From contig NZ_BATM01000021.1 of assembly GCF_000467185.1 (NCBI RefSeq), positions 92,103 to 156,102 on the forward strand: a stretch of DNA of 64,000 nt. The letters run 5' to 3'. The DNA is from Vibrio ezurae NBRC 102218. GTDB taxonomy: Bacteria; Pseudomonadota; Gammaproteobacteria; Enterobacterales; Vibrionaceae. Numbering within the stretch: the first letter of the stretch is position 1; every line of letters begins with the position of its first letter. The notes under the pieces were generated by a model that was given only the letters and a program-made list of their open reading frames with translations, was not told where the DNA came from and ran no database searches. The position numbers and the translations under genes are program-made. This document shows, piece after piece, positions 16,692 to 26,025 of this stretch.

Positions 16692-17828
16692 TTATCCTTC
16701 ACCAAGTCCTGACTCTATGGCAATTCCGATTGCGCTTAGCGCCGCTTCTGCGTCTATTCCATCAGCAGAAAACTGTAATCTATGACCATGTTTCACGCCC
16801 ATTGCAATCACCTTCATCAGGCTTTTCGCGTTTACTGGTTTCGCTTCAGCGTCTAAATTGCATACTTTGATGTCAGATTGGAATTTCTTCGCTTCTGCAA
16901 CTAACATCGCACCGGGTCTCGCGTGCAATCCATGAGCATTTTTGATAGTAAACTGAGCTTGGTACGCGGCAGAGGCGTTGATATCTTGGTCATGATTATC
17001 GGTAGAAAACAGTGTCAGCAAAGCTTGGGGAGTCGATTGCAAAAGCTCGTTTTGTCTTTGTACTGCGACGGTATTGATTAAGGTAGTCAACATCGGTTGA
17101 TGAGTCGCATTGGTGGCAGAGAACGCCACTAATCCTTTTACAGGTTGCCCTTGGTATTGGCAGTGATTCGCTGTGGTCACAAATGACATCGCAGTGCGCT
17201 GGCAGCCAATATCACTCGACAGTAACCACAACCCCTGACCTAGATTCGTCGGCGTTTTCGTCACCAGATCGGCGATGAATTCGTTGTCCACACAGCGTTG
17301 GTTTTTAAGCAGTCCCCCAGCCACGACGACCAGTTGCAACATATCATTGGCAGGAAAGTTAAGCTCAATCAAAGAGGTGCTAAAATCGGCATTAAATTGC
17401 ACGTCACCGTTAAGTAAAGCGACGATGGTTTGTGCGGTTTTTGCATTTTGCAGGGCGCTCTCCACACCATCGGAAGAGAGCACTTTGGTTAGCTGTTTCA
17501 AAATGCCTAAATGTTCATCAGATTTGGCCGCAATACCAATGGCTAAATAAACGGTATTGCCGTCGCCCCACGATACGCCGTCAGGAAAATGGTGAATTGC
17601 AACCCCCGTGTTTTTTACCAGCGAACGTGTATCTACCGTGCCATGGGGGATTGCAATGCCATTGCCCAAAAAGGTCGAGTTTTGCGATTCACGATTTAGC
17701 ATTCCTTGAACGTAGTCAGACTCAACAAGTTGTTTGTCCGCTAGACTTTTAGCAATGCTTTGAATCGCTGCTGCTTTATCCACCGCTTTTTGCTGCAATG
17801 TGATGTCTTGTGTCGTAATTGTAAGCAT
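16692..17828 (-). CDS. fruB: PTS fructose-specific diphosphoryl transfer protein (EIIA-M-HPr)
   Basis: A 378-residue fusion protein that passes phosphate from enzyme I to FruA. The N-terminal EIIA domain has the active His in [13 protein letters not shown] (about residue 62). A central module follows, and the C-terminal HPr domain starts near residue 290 with the active His in [13 protein letters not shown] and the regulatory-type segment [17 protein letters not shown]. Length matches FruB/FPr of enterobacteria. It is the first gene of the operon, transcribed from a promoter region shared with cra and lined with Cra-like boxes. Confidence 0.95.
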   Translation of the reverse strand: MLTITTQDITLQQKAVDKAAAIQSIAKSLADKQLVESDYVQGMLNRESQNSTFLGNGIAIPHGTVDTRSLVKNTGVAIHHFPDGVSWGDGNTVYLAIGIAAKSDEHLGILKQLTKVLSSDGVESALQNAKTAQTIVALLNGDVQFNADFSTSLIELNFPANDMLQLVVVAGGLLKNQRCVDNEFIADLVTKTPTNLGQGLWLLSSDIGCQRTAMSFVTTANHCQYQGQPVKGLVAFSATNATHQPMLTTLINTVAVQRQNELLQSTPQALLTLFSTDNHDQDINASAAYQAQFTIKNAHGLHARPGAMLVAEAKKFQSDIKVCNLDAEAKPVNAKSLMKVIAMGVKHGHRLQFSADGIDAEAALSAIGIAIESGLGEG

Positions 17829-17881
17829 GTTTGCCTCTTCCTATTGGTTTCCTTTCACTTAATCGTTGCTTTAAGTGAGTT

Positions 17882-17897
17882 GCTTAATCGATTCAGC
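17882..17897. promoter_or_regulatory. Cra (FruR) operator, fruB side
   Basis: GCTTAATCGATTCAGC matches the known Cra consensus (palindromic GCTGAATCGATTCAGC type) at all but one position. It lies 54 bp upstream of the fruB start. Cra bound here would repress fruBKA until fructose 1-phosphate appears. Confidence 0.8.
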
Positions 17898-18059
17898 AAA
17901 TTGAGAAATAAAATGCCCTTTACTGCTAGGGCGGCTGTTTTTGTCTTTTCTAAAGGCGTACTTTATTCATCATAGCGCACGAATAAATCATTATGTGCGC
18001 GGGTAACCACCTTGATAGTTTGTACTGTAAGTGATTAATCGGCAATTTTCTTAACAAGA

Positions 18060-18084
18060 AAATAGTGATCTAAGTCATCTATTT
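18060..18084. promoter_or_regulatory. Probable CRP site in the fruB-cra intergenic region
   Basis: Symmetric outer arms AAATAG / CTATTT enclose GTGATCTAAGTCAT, close to the CRP core TGTGA-N6-TCACA with one deviation in each half. CRP activation would fit a sugar PTS operon. Confidence 0.55.
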
Positions 18085-18090
18085 CTTTTT

Positions 18091-18106
18091 GCTTAATCGT
18101 TTCAGC
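18091..18106. promoter_or_regulatory. Cra (FruR) operator 2
   Basis: GCTTAATCGTTTCAGC differs from the Cra consensus by one base. It is 94 bp upstream of the cra start and next to the CRP-like site, so it may serve fruB repression, cra autoregulation or both. Confidence 0.78.
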
Positions 18107-18112
18107 TTTAAT

Positions 18113-18128
18113 AGTTAACCGATTCAGC
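18113..18128. promoter_or_regulatory. Cra (FruR) operator 3
   Basis: AGTTAACCGATTCAGC keeps the conserved CGATTCAGC half of the Cra site with a weaker left half. It is 6 bp from operator 2, giving a tandem arrangement. Confidence 0.6.
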
Positions 18129-18199
18129 ATATCATTCAAATAAAAGTAGCCATTCATCTAAATAATTATGATCTACTGCACAATTTACTAGGAATTGAG

Positions 18200-19189
18200 A
18201 TGACGTTAGAAGAAATTGCCAAGCTGGCTGGTGTATCAAAAACGACAGCAAGCTACGTGATAAACGGTAAAGCGAAAAAATATCGCATTAGTGAGAAGAC
18301 GCAGCGCAAAGTGATGGCCGTTGTGGACGAGCATCACTTTCAACCGGATCATGCGGCCTCTTCTTTACGTGCGGGTAATAGTCGCTCGTTTGGCTTAATC
18401 ATTCCGGATCTAGAGAACAGCAGTTACGCAAAGTTGGCAAAATTGCTGGAGCAAAACTCAAGAAAGGCAGGTTATCAGATTTTAATTGGGTGTTCTGATG
18501 ACAACCCAGTGACTGAGCGTGCATTAGCAGAGGCTTTGCTGAGTCGCCGAATAGACGCATTATTTGTGGCAACCTCAATGCCTCAAGCAAACGAGTTTTA
18601 TCAGGCGTTATTAAACAAAGGGACTCCCGTCATTGCGATAGACCGTTTGTTAGATGATGAAGTGTTTAGCTGTGTGGTCAGTGAAGATTTTGAAGCGGCG
18701 CTGCAACTTACTCAATCCATTATGCATGAAGAGGTGACAAGCCTTGGCATCGTGGGTGCACTGCCAAATTTACCCGTTTCACGACACCGTCAATCAGGCG
18801 TAGAAGCAGCCCTTAGAGGCAGTTCGGTATCAATCAGTTTTGCCTACGGAGAGCACTTCTCTGCAAGCGAAGGAAGATTGTTAGCGCAGCAGTGGGTGGA
18901 CAATGATTGCGTGCCTGATGCGATTATTTGTACCTCTTATACCTTATTAGAAGGGGTGTTGGATGTGGTATTACCGAACCCTGAATTGGTCAAGCGCCTG
19001 AAAATTGCCACCTTTGGTGACAATAGGTTATTGGACTTTATCCCGATCAAAGTTAACGCCATGGCGCAGCGCTTTGAAGAAATAGCGGATAGTGCATTAG
19101 CGTTAGCCTTAAATGCCAGCGCAAAACGTTATGAACCGGGCGTTGAGTTGATTGAACGTGCCTTAAAAGTACGCAACCAACCAACGTAA
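18200..19189 (+). CDS. cra: Catabolite repressor/activator Cra (FruR), LacI family
   Basis: A 329-residue LacI/GalR regulator. The N-terminal helix-turn-helix MTLEEIAKLAGVSKTTASYV is followed by the hinge (FQPDHAASSLRAG) and a periplasmic-binding-protein-like effector domain (SRSFGLIIPDLENSSYAKLA). It senses fructose 1-phosphate and controls fruBKA, from which it is divergent. The intervening 371 bp hold three Cra-like boxes and a CRP-like site. The start is supported by AGGAATTGAG just upstream. Its 3' end is 4 bp from the convergent LysR gene. Confidence 0.95.
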   Translation: MTLEEIAKLAGVSKTTASYVINGKAKKYRISEKTQRKVMAVVDEHHFQPDHAASSLRAGNSRSFGLIIPDLENSSYAKLAKLLEQNSRKAGYQILIGCSDDNPVTERALAEALLSRRIDALFVATSMPQANEFYQALLNKGTPVIAIDRLLDDEVFSCVVSEDFEAALQLTQSIMHEEVTSLGIVGALPNLPVSRHRQSGVEAALRGSSVSISFAYGEHFSASEGRLLAQQWVDNDCVPDAIICTSYTLLEGVLDVVLPNPELVKRLKIATFGDNRLLDFIPIKVNAMAQRFEEIADSALALALNASAKRYEPGVELIERALKVRNQPT

Positions 19190-19193
19190 CAGG

Positions 19194-20147
19194 TTATTCA
19201 ATGGAAAAAGCCTTATTTTGTAAGGTATCGATAATGAGCTGTTTTAACCACTGATGAGCAGCACTATTTAAGGTGCGTTTGTGTTCGATAAGATACACAC
19301 TAATTGCCATTTTAGACTCATTTTTCAGCTCATAAACAGGCGCTAGGCGTTGCTTAAAATTATCAACGCTGCGTAACGTATGCGTTGATATCAATAGCTT
19401 ATCTGAGTCTTGCATGGCATCGACTAAGGTATTGAGCTGACCACTTTTAAAGACCACATCTCGCTGTAATCCCTTAGTTTCTAAATACGTATCGATAGGA
19501 TTATGCTCGCCAAATACCGAACGAATGTCTAAGTTCAAATCAACAAATTGATACTTTAAGCAATCTTGCAACGTCACTTTCTCTTGCAAGGTTAGCGGAT
19601 GATCGAGCATGCCATAAAACACCGCGTGAGTATGCCCGATAAGTTCACTGGGAAATTCTTCAGTGTTGTTGGGTTTTTCAATGTGGATTGAAAAGTCGAC
19701 CGCTTGCTCTTTAAGTAATGCCGTAGGATCAAGAGATGCTGAGTATTCTACAAGACTGGCGTTTGGCGCGTGACGCATCAACTCTCTAATCAGTGGTACT
19801 GATAATTGTCGGCTCATTAGTGGCGGTAGCGAAAGCCTGAATGTTTGGTTACAGCTTTGCGGAGAAAACTGGGTGCTATCAATAAGCGAGTTGATTGAGA
19901 GCAGTATTTCATTAAGCGGCTCTTGCAACGACAGCGCTTTTTCTGTGGGTTGCAGCCCGGCTGATTCACGATAAAAAAGTGGGTCGTCAAACAATTCTCG
20001 CAACCGCTTTAAGGTTCGGCTCATTGCCGGTTGAGAGAGAAACAGCATCTCTGCCGCTCTAGAAACATTTTTCTCTTTTAATAGCACACTTAAAGAGACT
20101 AAAAGGTTTAAATCTAACCGTGATAGCTGCTGCTCTAACGTTTTCAT
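19194..20147 (-). CDS. LysR family transcriptional regulator
   Basis: A 317-residue LysR-type regulator. The winged HTH is in the first 70 residues (LNLLVSLSVLLKEKNVSRAA, LFLSQPAMSRTLKRLRELFD), followed by a substrate-binding-like effector domain. The HTH resembles the group with NodD/LeuO-like Asp-Pro-Leu-Phe ends (DDPLFYRE). I prefer the ATG at 20147 to the GTG three codons earlier. It lies 80 bp downstream of another LysR gene on the same strand. Its target genes are not evident. Confidence 0.88.
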   Translation of the reverse strand: MKTLEQQLSRLDLNLLVSLSVLLKEKNVSRAAEMLFLSQPAMSRTLKRLRELFDDPLFYRESAGLQPTEKALSLQEPLNEILLSINSLIDSTQFSPQSCNQTFRLSLPPLMSRQLSVPLIRELMRHAPNASLVEYSASLDPTALLKEQAVDFSIHIEKPNNTEEFPSELIGHTHAVFYGMLDHPLTLQEKVTLQDCLKYQFVDLNLDIRSVFGEHNPIDTYLETKGLQRDVVFKSGQLNTLVDAMQDSDKLLISTHTLRSVDNFKQRLAPVYELKNESKMAISVYLIEHKRTLNSAAHQWLKQLIIDTLQNKAFSIE

Positions 20148-20227
20148 GATATCCACTTAAATTATATTAATATGTAATAGAGTGACATTATATGAATATG
20201 ACTATAGGTGCATTTCACGAGGTTTGT

Positions 20228-21139
20228 CTAGCCACTGACTTTGTTTTTTGCTTGTTGAATAGAGTTTTTGATCAGCTCAATAAACTGCTGATAACGACTA
20301 GGAAGGGGACGATCTTTTTTCGAAATCAAATACAGATCATCTTCCACATTGCTCTGGGCTTGATGAACACAGAGTTCGGGATAAAAAGGTGAGGAGTGCA
20401 CAGCGCTTAATGGCAAAACGGTAAAACCAATCCTTTGTGCAACGGGATATAAAATTTGGCTTAACTGGTTGATATAAGTCACGCGCTTTATGGTCGGTAA
20501 CGAAAGTTCACTCAGCTCTGAGTTTCCACACTCTTGTAAATACTGCGCTAAATATTGTTCAGCATCAGGGTGCTCAACAAGCCCTAACGCTTGCAAGGCA
20601 TTAGCATTGATGGGTGTTTTCGCATAGCTTTGTGGCAAAACCAGACATAAAACTTCAGTACCAATTTTAGTCACTTCAAATTCAGCTTGGTTTGGCACTT
20701 GAGTCACAAGCCCGATCAAAGAATGCCCTTGCTGAACATATTCACAAATTCGTTTGTTGGGTGCGGATTCAATACTGATATTGAGTGCATCATATTGTGA
20801 CTGTACGGTGATGAACTTAGGATAAAGCCACTGCGCCAGCGCACCTGAACAGGCCAGTTTAATACTACCGCTATACGGATCATCGGTTTTTAATGCAGTT
20901 AGAAGATGCTGCTGTTGTTCAATTAATTGGCAAGCATATTCATACACAATATGGCCTTGTTCGGTCAGCTCAAAGCTTTTTCCTTTTTTGATCAAAAGCG
21001 GCGCACCGCAAGCTTGCTCGAGTTTTTGAATATGCTGAGTCACCCCTGGTTGGGTCATAAACAGCGCCTCTGCCGTGCGGGTAAAATGATTCACTTCCAC
21101 CAAGGTTTTAAAGGTTTTTAGCCAGCTGTTGTTGAGCAT
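20228..21139 (-). CDS. LysR family transcriptional regulator
   Basis: A 303-residue LysR regulator. The HTH is at the N-terminus (WLKTFKTLVEVNHFTRTAEA, LFMTQPGVTQHIQKLEQACG), then an effector domain. I place the start at 21139 because the protein then begins in the usual LysR way (MLNNSWLKTFKTL); the open frame extends 56 codons further upstream but those residues do not fit the family. It is followed on the same strand by a second, unrelated LysR gene. No divergent target gene lies directly upstream, which is unusual for the family. Confidence 0.87.
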   Translation of the reverse strand: MLNNSWLKTFKTLVEVNHFTRTAEALFMTQPGVTQHIQKLEQACGAPLLIKKGKSFELTEQGHIVYEYACQLIEQQQHLLTALKTDDPYSGSIKLACSGALAQWLYPKFITVQSQYDALNISIESAPNKRICEYVQQGHSLIGLVTQVPNQAEFEVTKIGTEVLCLVLPQSYAKTPINANALQALGLVEHPDAEQYLAQYLQECGNSELSELSLPTIKRVTYINQLSQILYPVAQRIGFTVLPLSAVHSSPFYPELCVHQAQSNVEDDLYLISKKDRPLPSRYQQFIELIKNSIQQAKNKVSG

Positions 21140-21356
21140 GTTAATAACATTAAATAATGAATTTGTAGGTAAATCATAATTTAATGTTCGAATGATGCAA
21201 GGTGAAATTTGCTCAGTACATGCAGTGACAAAGTGGAGAGGGTTGACATCAGTATAGTGTTGTAGCGGGTACAGAATAGAAAAAGCCAGCAATACATGCT
21301 GGCTCATAACTTAGAAATTACAATATCAATCAGTAGCAATATTTAGCTATTAGTAA

Positions 21357-22346
21357 TTATGCTTCCGAAGAATAATTACCATATTTCTCAAGAAGTAATA
21401 TGTTCCAACGTAATTCTTTCGGGATACGTTTTGGATCTTTTAATTTCGACTTTTTAGTCATTAATGTTTGATATAAAGAATCAACGTAAGATTTTGCTTC
21501 AGTATTATTTATATCTATCAAAGACTTAATTGCCATTGCTCGGTCTTGCCACATGTTACTGTCTTTATGAATATTAATAAGCATAGCAACGCTGCTTTCA
21601 TCCTGTAGAGTACCTAATGCTGAAATAGCCGCTAATCGAATATATTCATGTTTATTCTGAGTATATTTTTTCAGTGCAGGGATAGCGGTTTTGTTGTTAG
21701 AAAATCCTAACTCATAAACATCAAGATAGGTTGAGCCAATGGTTTGTGATTGATCGATATGCGCAACCAGTTCAGCGACTTTTTCATCCGGAAGTTTTCC
21801 GTGTAAGAAGTCTCTATTAATCTGCGCTGCAATGGTCTTGATTGATAGAGATAACGGTTCGCTATAGCAAGGCTCATTGAGTTCATTCATTGACCACACG
21901 GGTACTTTGGCACGTTTAACGAACGACTTATAACTGTGATGCTGGTCGCCAGACACTACGTCAACCCTCGCAAAGGTAAGGGTTACCATAGGTGAAAACC
22001 CTGATACTCGATTAGAGATAACTTGGTAGTCTTTGAAGGTAACAGTATTCTTTGTTGATGCATCATCAACAGTGAAACCTCGAGCAGTTAATTCAGATTT
22101 GATACTTTCTTTAAACACATCAGCAGCATCTAATTCTTCTTTTCCGTCTTTAATTATGACTGGAATAGGCATCTCAGAAACTGAATATTCATGTTCTGGC
22201 TTAATGTCAGATTTGAACGTATAGTCAAAGTTATTGTCTGAGTTTATATATGCATTCGATGAATCGGCTGGTCTATTTACCTTTGTGACAATACTACAAC
22301 CTGACAAAGCAAATAAAACAATAATTGCAACACATAATCTTTTCAT
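21357..22346 (-). CDS. Lipoprotein with C-terminal HEAT repeats
   Basis: A 329-residue probable lipoprotein. The signal ends in the lipobox FALSGCSIV with Cys17. Residues about 40-190 form a domain I do not recognise, and residues about 205-290 look like two or three HEAT repeats (GFSNNKTAIPALKKYTQNKH, YIRLAAISALGTLQDESSVA, QDRAMAIKSLIDINNTEAKS). It may bind another envelope protein. It is transcribed alone; base composition is more AT-rich than the fru genes, as in the rest of the accessory region. Confidence 0.7.
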   Translation of the reverse strand: MKRLCVAIIVLFALSGCSIVTKVNRPADSSNAYINSDNNFDYTFKSDIKPEHEYSVSEMPIPVIIKDGKEELDAADVFKESIKSELTARGFTVDDASTKNTVTFKDYQVISNRVSGFSPMVTLTFARVDVVSGDQHHSYKSFVKRAKVPVWSMNELNEPCYSEPLSLSIKTIAAQINRDFLHGKLPDEKVAELVAHIDQSQTIGSTYLDVYELGFSNNKTAIPALKKYTQNKHEYIRLAAISALGTLQDESSVAMLINIHKDSNMWQDRAMAIKSLIDINNTEAKSYVDSLYQTLMTKKSKLKDPKRIPKELRWNILLLEKYGNYSSEA

Positions 22347-22844
22347 GCATACCTCACTGCTAGCATAAATTTATTTAAATTGAACGTCATAGCTATCACA
22401 GTCATTAGACTGTTATTTCAATTACCGTGATTGTTATTAATGGTTCAACTTTAGGGTACGCGATTATATGGATTATTTTTAAACGATCTAGCACTGGAAA
22501 CTTAAATTTTGTCATCTATTCATGCACTGGATGTGAGCGTGTGCTAATTGTGTGTCTAGGTGCGTATTTAATGGTTATAAGTACAAAATTTATATCACGA
22601 ATGGGAAATAGTTATGGCAACACGACTCGTAGAGTTCGTTGCGGAAATTAATGTCTAGCAATAGCTAGTTAAGTAATTTATGAACAAAGAGGGGAAGTGG
22701 AAGTATTACTGGGCATCTTTATTGGATCTCAATGCTTAAGGTTCCCAACATTTGCTCTGTTCGTCTCGGTTTGACCTCTGTTGTTTTATTAAATAGTCGA
22801 AAGTTTCCCAAGCAGCATAATCAGCGCTCGCTTTCTTATCTCAT
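22347..22844. other. Gap without a supported gene
   Basis: About 500 bp of AT-rich DNA. An open frame of 74 codons at 22427-22651 has no ribosome binding site and no recognisable family. No repeat, hairpin or operator stands out, apart from the start of the porin remnant at its right edge. Confidence 0.5.
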
Positions 22845-23010
22845 GTGGACTTCGATGATAGCGATGTAAATATTGACGGTGAACCTAGTATCTATTCTTT
22901 AGGTTTGAGTTATCATGCTAACCCACAATTGATTCTCTCAGGCGAAGTTAGAAAAACCGAACAAGGAAGAGGGTGCTCTCACTGGTTTAACGGTTATTTA
23001 TGCATTCTAA
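22845..23010 (+). pseudogene. C-terminal remnant of an outer-membrane porin
   Basis: Plus-strand codons from 22845 read VDFDDSDVNIDGEPSIYSLG, then LSYHANPQLILSGEVRKTEQ. After a frame change in a purine-rich stretch (about 22962-22972) the sequence ends EEGALTGLTVIYAF with TAA at 23008-23010. Alternating beta-strand residues and a terminal Phe are the signature of an outer-membrane beta-barrel end. The N-terminal part of the barrel is not visible upstream. The stop codon is only 27 bp before the pdxY start, so deletion may have put pdxY behind a foreign 3' end. Confidence 0.7.
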
Positions 23011-23037
23011 CGACGGTTTAAGTAAGGTGTAACAACA

Positions 23038-23895
23038 ATGCAAGGCGTTCTTTCAATACAATCCCATGTTTCTTTTGGTCACGCAGGCAATAGCAGCGCG
23101 GTTTTTCCAATGCAGAGAATGGGATTAGAAGTTTGGCCGATTCATACGGTTCAATTTTCTAATCACACTCAGTATCCCCAAGGTTGGAAGGGGAGTGTGT
23201 TTTCTGCTGATGACATTAGTGATGTTGTCCAAGGGTTGAGTAATATTGGAGCGTTAGAAAAATGCCAAGCGGTTGTTACTGGCTATCAGGGCAGTGCTGA
23301 GCAGTGCAATGCGGTAGCCGATGCTGTTAGCCAAACCAAGTTAGCAAATCCTGATGCCCTTTATATCTGCGATCCTGTGATGGGTTCACCAGAAAAAGGC
23401 TGTATTGTTGCATCAGGTGTGGCAGAACACTTGTTAACTCGTTTGATGCCAATGGCCGACGTAATCGTACCTAATCAGTTTGAATTGGGACAATTTGTGG
23501 GTATGGAGATCAACAGCCTGTCAGATGCGGTCAAAGCGTGTCAAAAAGCACTGACCATGGGACCAAAAATTGTATTGGTTAAACACATTTATTGTGTATC
23601 TGACGACAAGTTTTCTATGATGTTGGCGTATGAAGGTCAATGCTATTTAGCACAGCGCCCTCAACTTGATTTTGAACGAGCATTGGTTGGAGCAGGTGAT
23701 TTGATTTCATCTGTTTTCACTGCCGGATTAGTCAAAGGCTGGCACCCAACAACTGCGTTCAAACATTGTAATGAAGCAGTTTATGGTGTGGTAAAACAGA
23801 CCAAACAAGCCGACGAGTGGGAATTACAAATCATTGCCGCTCAAGATGAGTTTATTACCCCAACAGAATCGTTTGATTTGATTGAGTGTGATTAA
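23038..23895 (+). CDS. pdxY: Pyridoxal kinase PdxY
   Basis: A 285-residue ribokinase-family kinase that phosphorylates pyridoxal to pyridoxal 5'-phosphate in the vitamin B6 salvage pathway. The N-terminal [20 protein letters not shown], the [14 protein letters not shown] segment, [10 protein letters not shown] and the [10 protein letters not shown] anion-hole motif with the catalytic Asp are present. TAAGGTG upstream is a fair ribosome binding site. It is transcribed alone, with a terminator at 23985. Confidence 0.93.
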   Translation: MQGVLSIQSHVSFGHAGNSSAVFPMQRMGLEVWPIHTVQFSNHTQYPQGWKGSVFSADDISDVVQGLSNIGALEKCQAVVTGYQGSAEQCNAVADAVSQTKLANPDALYICDPVMGSPEKGCIVASGVAEHLLTRLMPMADVIVPNQFELGQFVGMEINSLSDAVKACQKALTMGPKIVLVKHIYCVSDDKFSMMLAYEGQCYLAQRPQLDFERALVGAGDLISSVFTAGLVKGWHPTTAFKHCNEAVYGVVKQTKQADEWELQIIAAQDEFITPTESFDLIECD

Positions 23896-23984
23896 TCTAT
23901 ATTTCGGCAATGCTTCTACAAGAGTGGGGTTTAACTCACTAATAACAGGCATAGTCGAATAGATCTTCAATAGTGTCAGTTTAA

Positions 23985-24020
23985 GAAGTTATCAATGTCA
24001 GTCGTTGATAGCTTCTTTTT
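23985..24020 (+). terminator. Rho-independent terminator of pdxY
   Basis: Arms GAAGTTATCAA and TTGATAGCTTC pair with one G-U, with a 9-nt loop, then TTTTT. It lies about 90 bp after the pdxY stop codon. Confidence 0.8.
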
Positions 24021-24057
24021 GTATCTAGACTCAACTATCCGCTATAGCGAGTCTGTG

Positions 24058-24068
24058 CCCCCCCCCCC
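24058..24068 (+). repeat. Run of 11 C residues
   Basis: An uninterrupted tract of 11 C in a 44% GC-like context, between the pdxY terminator and an acetyltransferase remnant. No open frame crosses it, so translational phase variation is not indicated. It could alter promoter spacing for whatever lies downstream, or be a length-uncertain assembly site. Confidence 0.85.
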
Positions 24069-24169
24069 AATCCTACTGCATTTGCTGTTCTGGCATTGCA
24101 CTCCCCATTTACTTAGAAAATACCTACCCTCATCAACTTTTGCGATGCAAAGGGCATTCGAGAAATAAG

Positions 24170-24406
24170 ATGACAGAATTTGCCAAGATGCTTGCAGGTG
24201 AAGAGTTTGATGGCGGCGCCGAGGGTATTATTAAAATTCGTGAAAATGCATCGAGTTTATTGCAGGCCATTAATCAAAATACGGATGAAACTCAGCGTCA
24301 CGAGCTGTTTCAACAGCTGCTGGGCAGTATTGCAGATAGACGGTATTTTTTGTGTTTGCATTCAGCTTATATTGCATCATTCACTAGGAGTCTCAACAGG
24401 TGTTAA
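24170..24406 (+). pseudogene. Truncated sugar (maltose) O-acetyltransferase
   Basis: The first about 57 codons from ATG at 24170 read MTEFAKMLAGEEFDGGAEGI and NASSLLQAINQNTDETQRHE, ending near FQQLLGSIADR. This is the N-terminal Mac domain of maltose/galactoside O-acetyltransferases. The left-handed beta-helix catalytic part (about 130 residues) is missing; from about 24345 the frame runs into unrelated codons and stops. The break may mark a deletion junction. Sequence from 24407 to 24633 holds nothing I can name. Confidence 0.75.
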
Positions 24407-24633
24407 ACGGTAGTGTGAATCGAATTAGAAATTCGAGAGAAATTAAAGAAAGTAATTTAGTGAAGCCACCTATCTTGCCTGTGCAAATCATAAAGCGATC
24501 GACGACATACTCAAACAGCCCTAATTCAGAGTCTATATTCGGCTAAGAGACGAGACGTTCACATGAAAGAACAGAGCTCCCACAATGACAGCCAAAGCTC
24601 CACCAACCCAACTGTCACTTACCATAAATCCAA

Positions 24634-24694
24634 CTTATACATTTCCCCAAAATAGGTGCCTAAACCGAGGGATCTATTTTGGGAAATGTGTAAG
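24634..24694. repeat. Long imperfect inverted repeat (about 22-bp arms)
   Basis: Left arm CTTATACATTTCCCCAAAAT plus AG and right arm CTATTTTGGGAAATGTGTAA plus G are complementary except for one mismatch and one extra C. The loop is 18 nt. The pairing extends a few bases further as AA/TT. It lies about 150 bp upstream of the small gene that precedes the SDR operon. It could be a terminator-like stem, a palindromic mobile repeat or a regulatory hairpin. Confidence 0.7.
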
Positions 24695-24839
24695 TTTCTT
24701 ATTTCAGATCTCAGTATGATCTCGACATCGATTTCAGTAGAAGTGTCCAAAATTGAAATGTTGTATCCGATAGGCGCTGATGATGTTTTCATTTGACACA
24801 ATGATGAAAACACTAAAATTCATTAATAAAGGTAAGGCA

Positions 24840-25028
24840 ATGAACTCTAAATATATTTTTGCCCTGTCATCGGTGCTTATGGCGCTAATTAGCATCTCTA
24901 TTTTGACATGGGGAAGTAATACAAAGCTTACCAATGTGGTGCTAGCTAATACCAACTCAATAAATTCTATTTCCGGAATGTTCAAATCTCAATCGATAAA
25001 TTTGTATGACTGCTTTGCTTTTAATTAA
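24840..25028 (+). CDS. Small membrane protein, 62 aa
   Basis: Starts at an ATG after GGTAAGGCA and has one N-terminal membrane helix (YIFALSSVLMALISISILTW) followed by a short polar tail. No family is recognised. It ends 14 bp before the first SDR gene and is on the same strand, so it is likely the first gene of that operon. Being short and hydrophobic, it could be a signal-anchor protein. Confidence 0.5.
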   Translation: MNSKYIFALSSVLMALISISILTWGSNTKLTNVVLANTNSINSISGMFKSQSINLYDCFAFN

Positions 25029-25042
25029 CTGAGATACCATAT

Positions 25043-26014
25043 ATGCCACTACTTAATGACAAAACCCGAATACTACTTAAGTTATTCGTTCCACAAAGAA
25101 GGACGCCTAACCCTCAGCATGCTATTCCCGAAGGAGATAAAAACCTTCAAGGAAAGACCATAGTATTTACCGGTGGGACCGATGGCATCGGACGTGTTGC
25201 CGTTGAAATCTTGTGTTCAATGGGCGCAAACATTGTTCTGCTCGCTAGAAATAAGGCTAAGGCAGAGGCGGTGATTGAGTCGATTAAAGCTGGTCATACG
25301 CAAGGTTCGATAAACCTACAAATTTGTGATCTGGCCTCGATGGACAGCGTGAAAGCGTGTACTGAGCGTATTCTTTCTGAATATCCAAAGATAGATATTC
25401 TGGTGAATAATGCGGGCATCAACATGACCAAGCCTGTTATCACTAACGACAATTTTGAAACAAACTGGGCAATTAACTACTTTGGCCCAAGATTACTTAC
25501 TGAACTGCTTCTGGATCGCATTAAAGCGTCAGCGCCAGCACGCATCGTAAACCTCACCACAAATACAGAGTTTATACCTGAAATCGATTTTGATTACATT
25601 CAGGCAAGCGCTAATTTCGATACCGACGAAAGCTACGTGGAATCAAAGCTTACTATGAATATGTTTACTGTTGACTTAGCAAAGCAATTGCAAGGTTCAG
25701 GGGTAACCGCTAACTCGCTTTGCCCGGGCCATATCCGCTCTAACTTGCTCAGCCACCTTGAAGGCGCTGAAAAAGTCATGAGCTATGTCATGCACTTCAT
25801 GGCTTCTCCAACCCTAGTCGGTGCAGACCGAATTGTAAGATTGGCAATCTCATCTGAATTTGATGACGTCACTGGCGTTTACGTTTGCGAGGACAATCTG
25901 AAACCTCACCATCAAGAGACACAACAACCTGAAAAACGAACGCAAGCACAACAGATGACGGCAAAAGCTCTTTCTAGTTGGCTACCCGAAAACGAAGCAA
26001 AGACTGGACAATAA
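25043..26014 (+). CDS. SDR family oxidoreductase (retinol dehydrogenase-like)
   Basis: A 323-residue short-chain dehydrogenase with TGGTDGIGRVAVEILC as the dinucleotide motif (about residue 39), NNAGINM, and YVESKLTMNMF with the catalytic Tyr-Lys. Compared with classical SDRs it has an N-terminal extension of about 35 residues and a C-terminal tail rich in Gln and Glu. Substrate unknown. It is followed after 11 bp by a second SDR gene and then by an AraC regulator, all on the same strand, a common layout for an inducible catabolic or detoxifying unit. Confidence 0.88.
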   Translation: MPLLNDKTRILLKLFVPQRRTPNPQHAIPEGDKNLQGKTIVFTGGTDGIGRVAVEILCSMGANIVLLARNKAKAEAVIESIKAGHTQGSINLQICDLASMDSVKACTERILSEYPKIDILVNNAGINMTKPVITNDNFETNWAINYFGPRLLTELLLDRIKASAPARIVNLTTNTEFIPEIDFDYIQASANFDTDESYVESKLTMNMFTVDLAKQLQGSGVTANSLCPGHIRSNLLSHLEGAEKVMSYVMHFMASPTLVGADRIVRLAISSEFDDVTGVYVCEDNLKPHHQETQQPEKRTQAQQMTAKALSSWLPENEAKTGQ

Positions 26015-26025
26015 GGATTAACATC

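Noticed and set aside
14072..16712. Long plus-strand open frames opposite fruA and fruK
   Set aside because: They are mirror frames of strongly conserved PTS genes and have no start signals.
22427..22651. Plus-strand open frame of 74 codons in an AT-rich gap
   Set aside because: It lacks a ribosome binding site and shows no domain, compositional or positional support.
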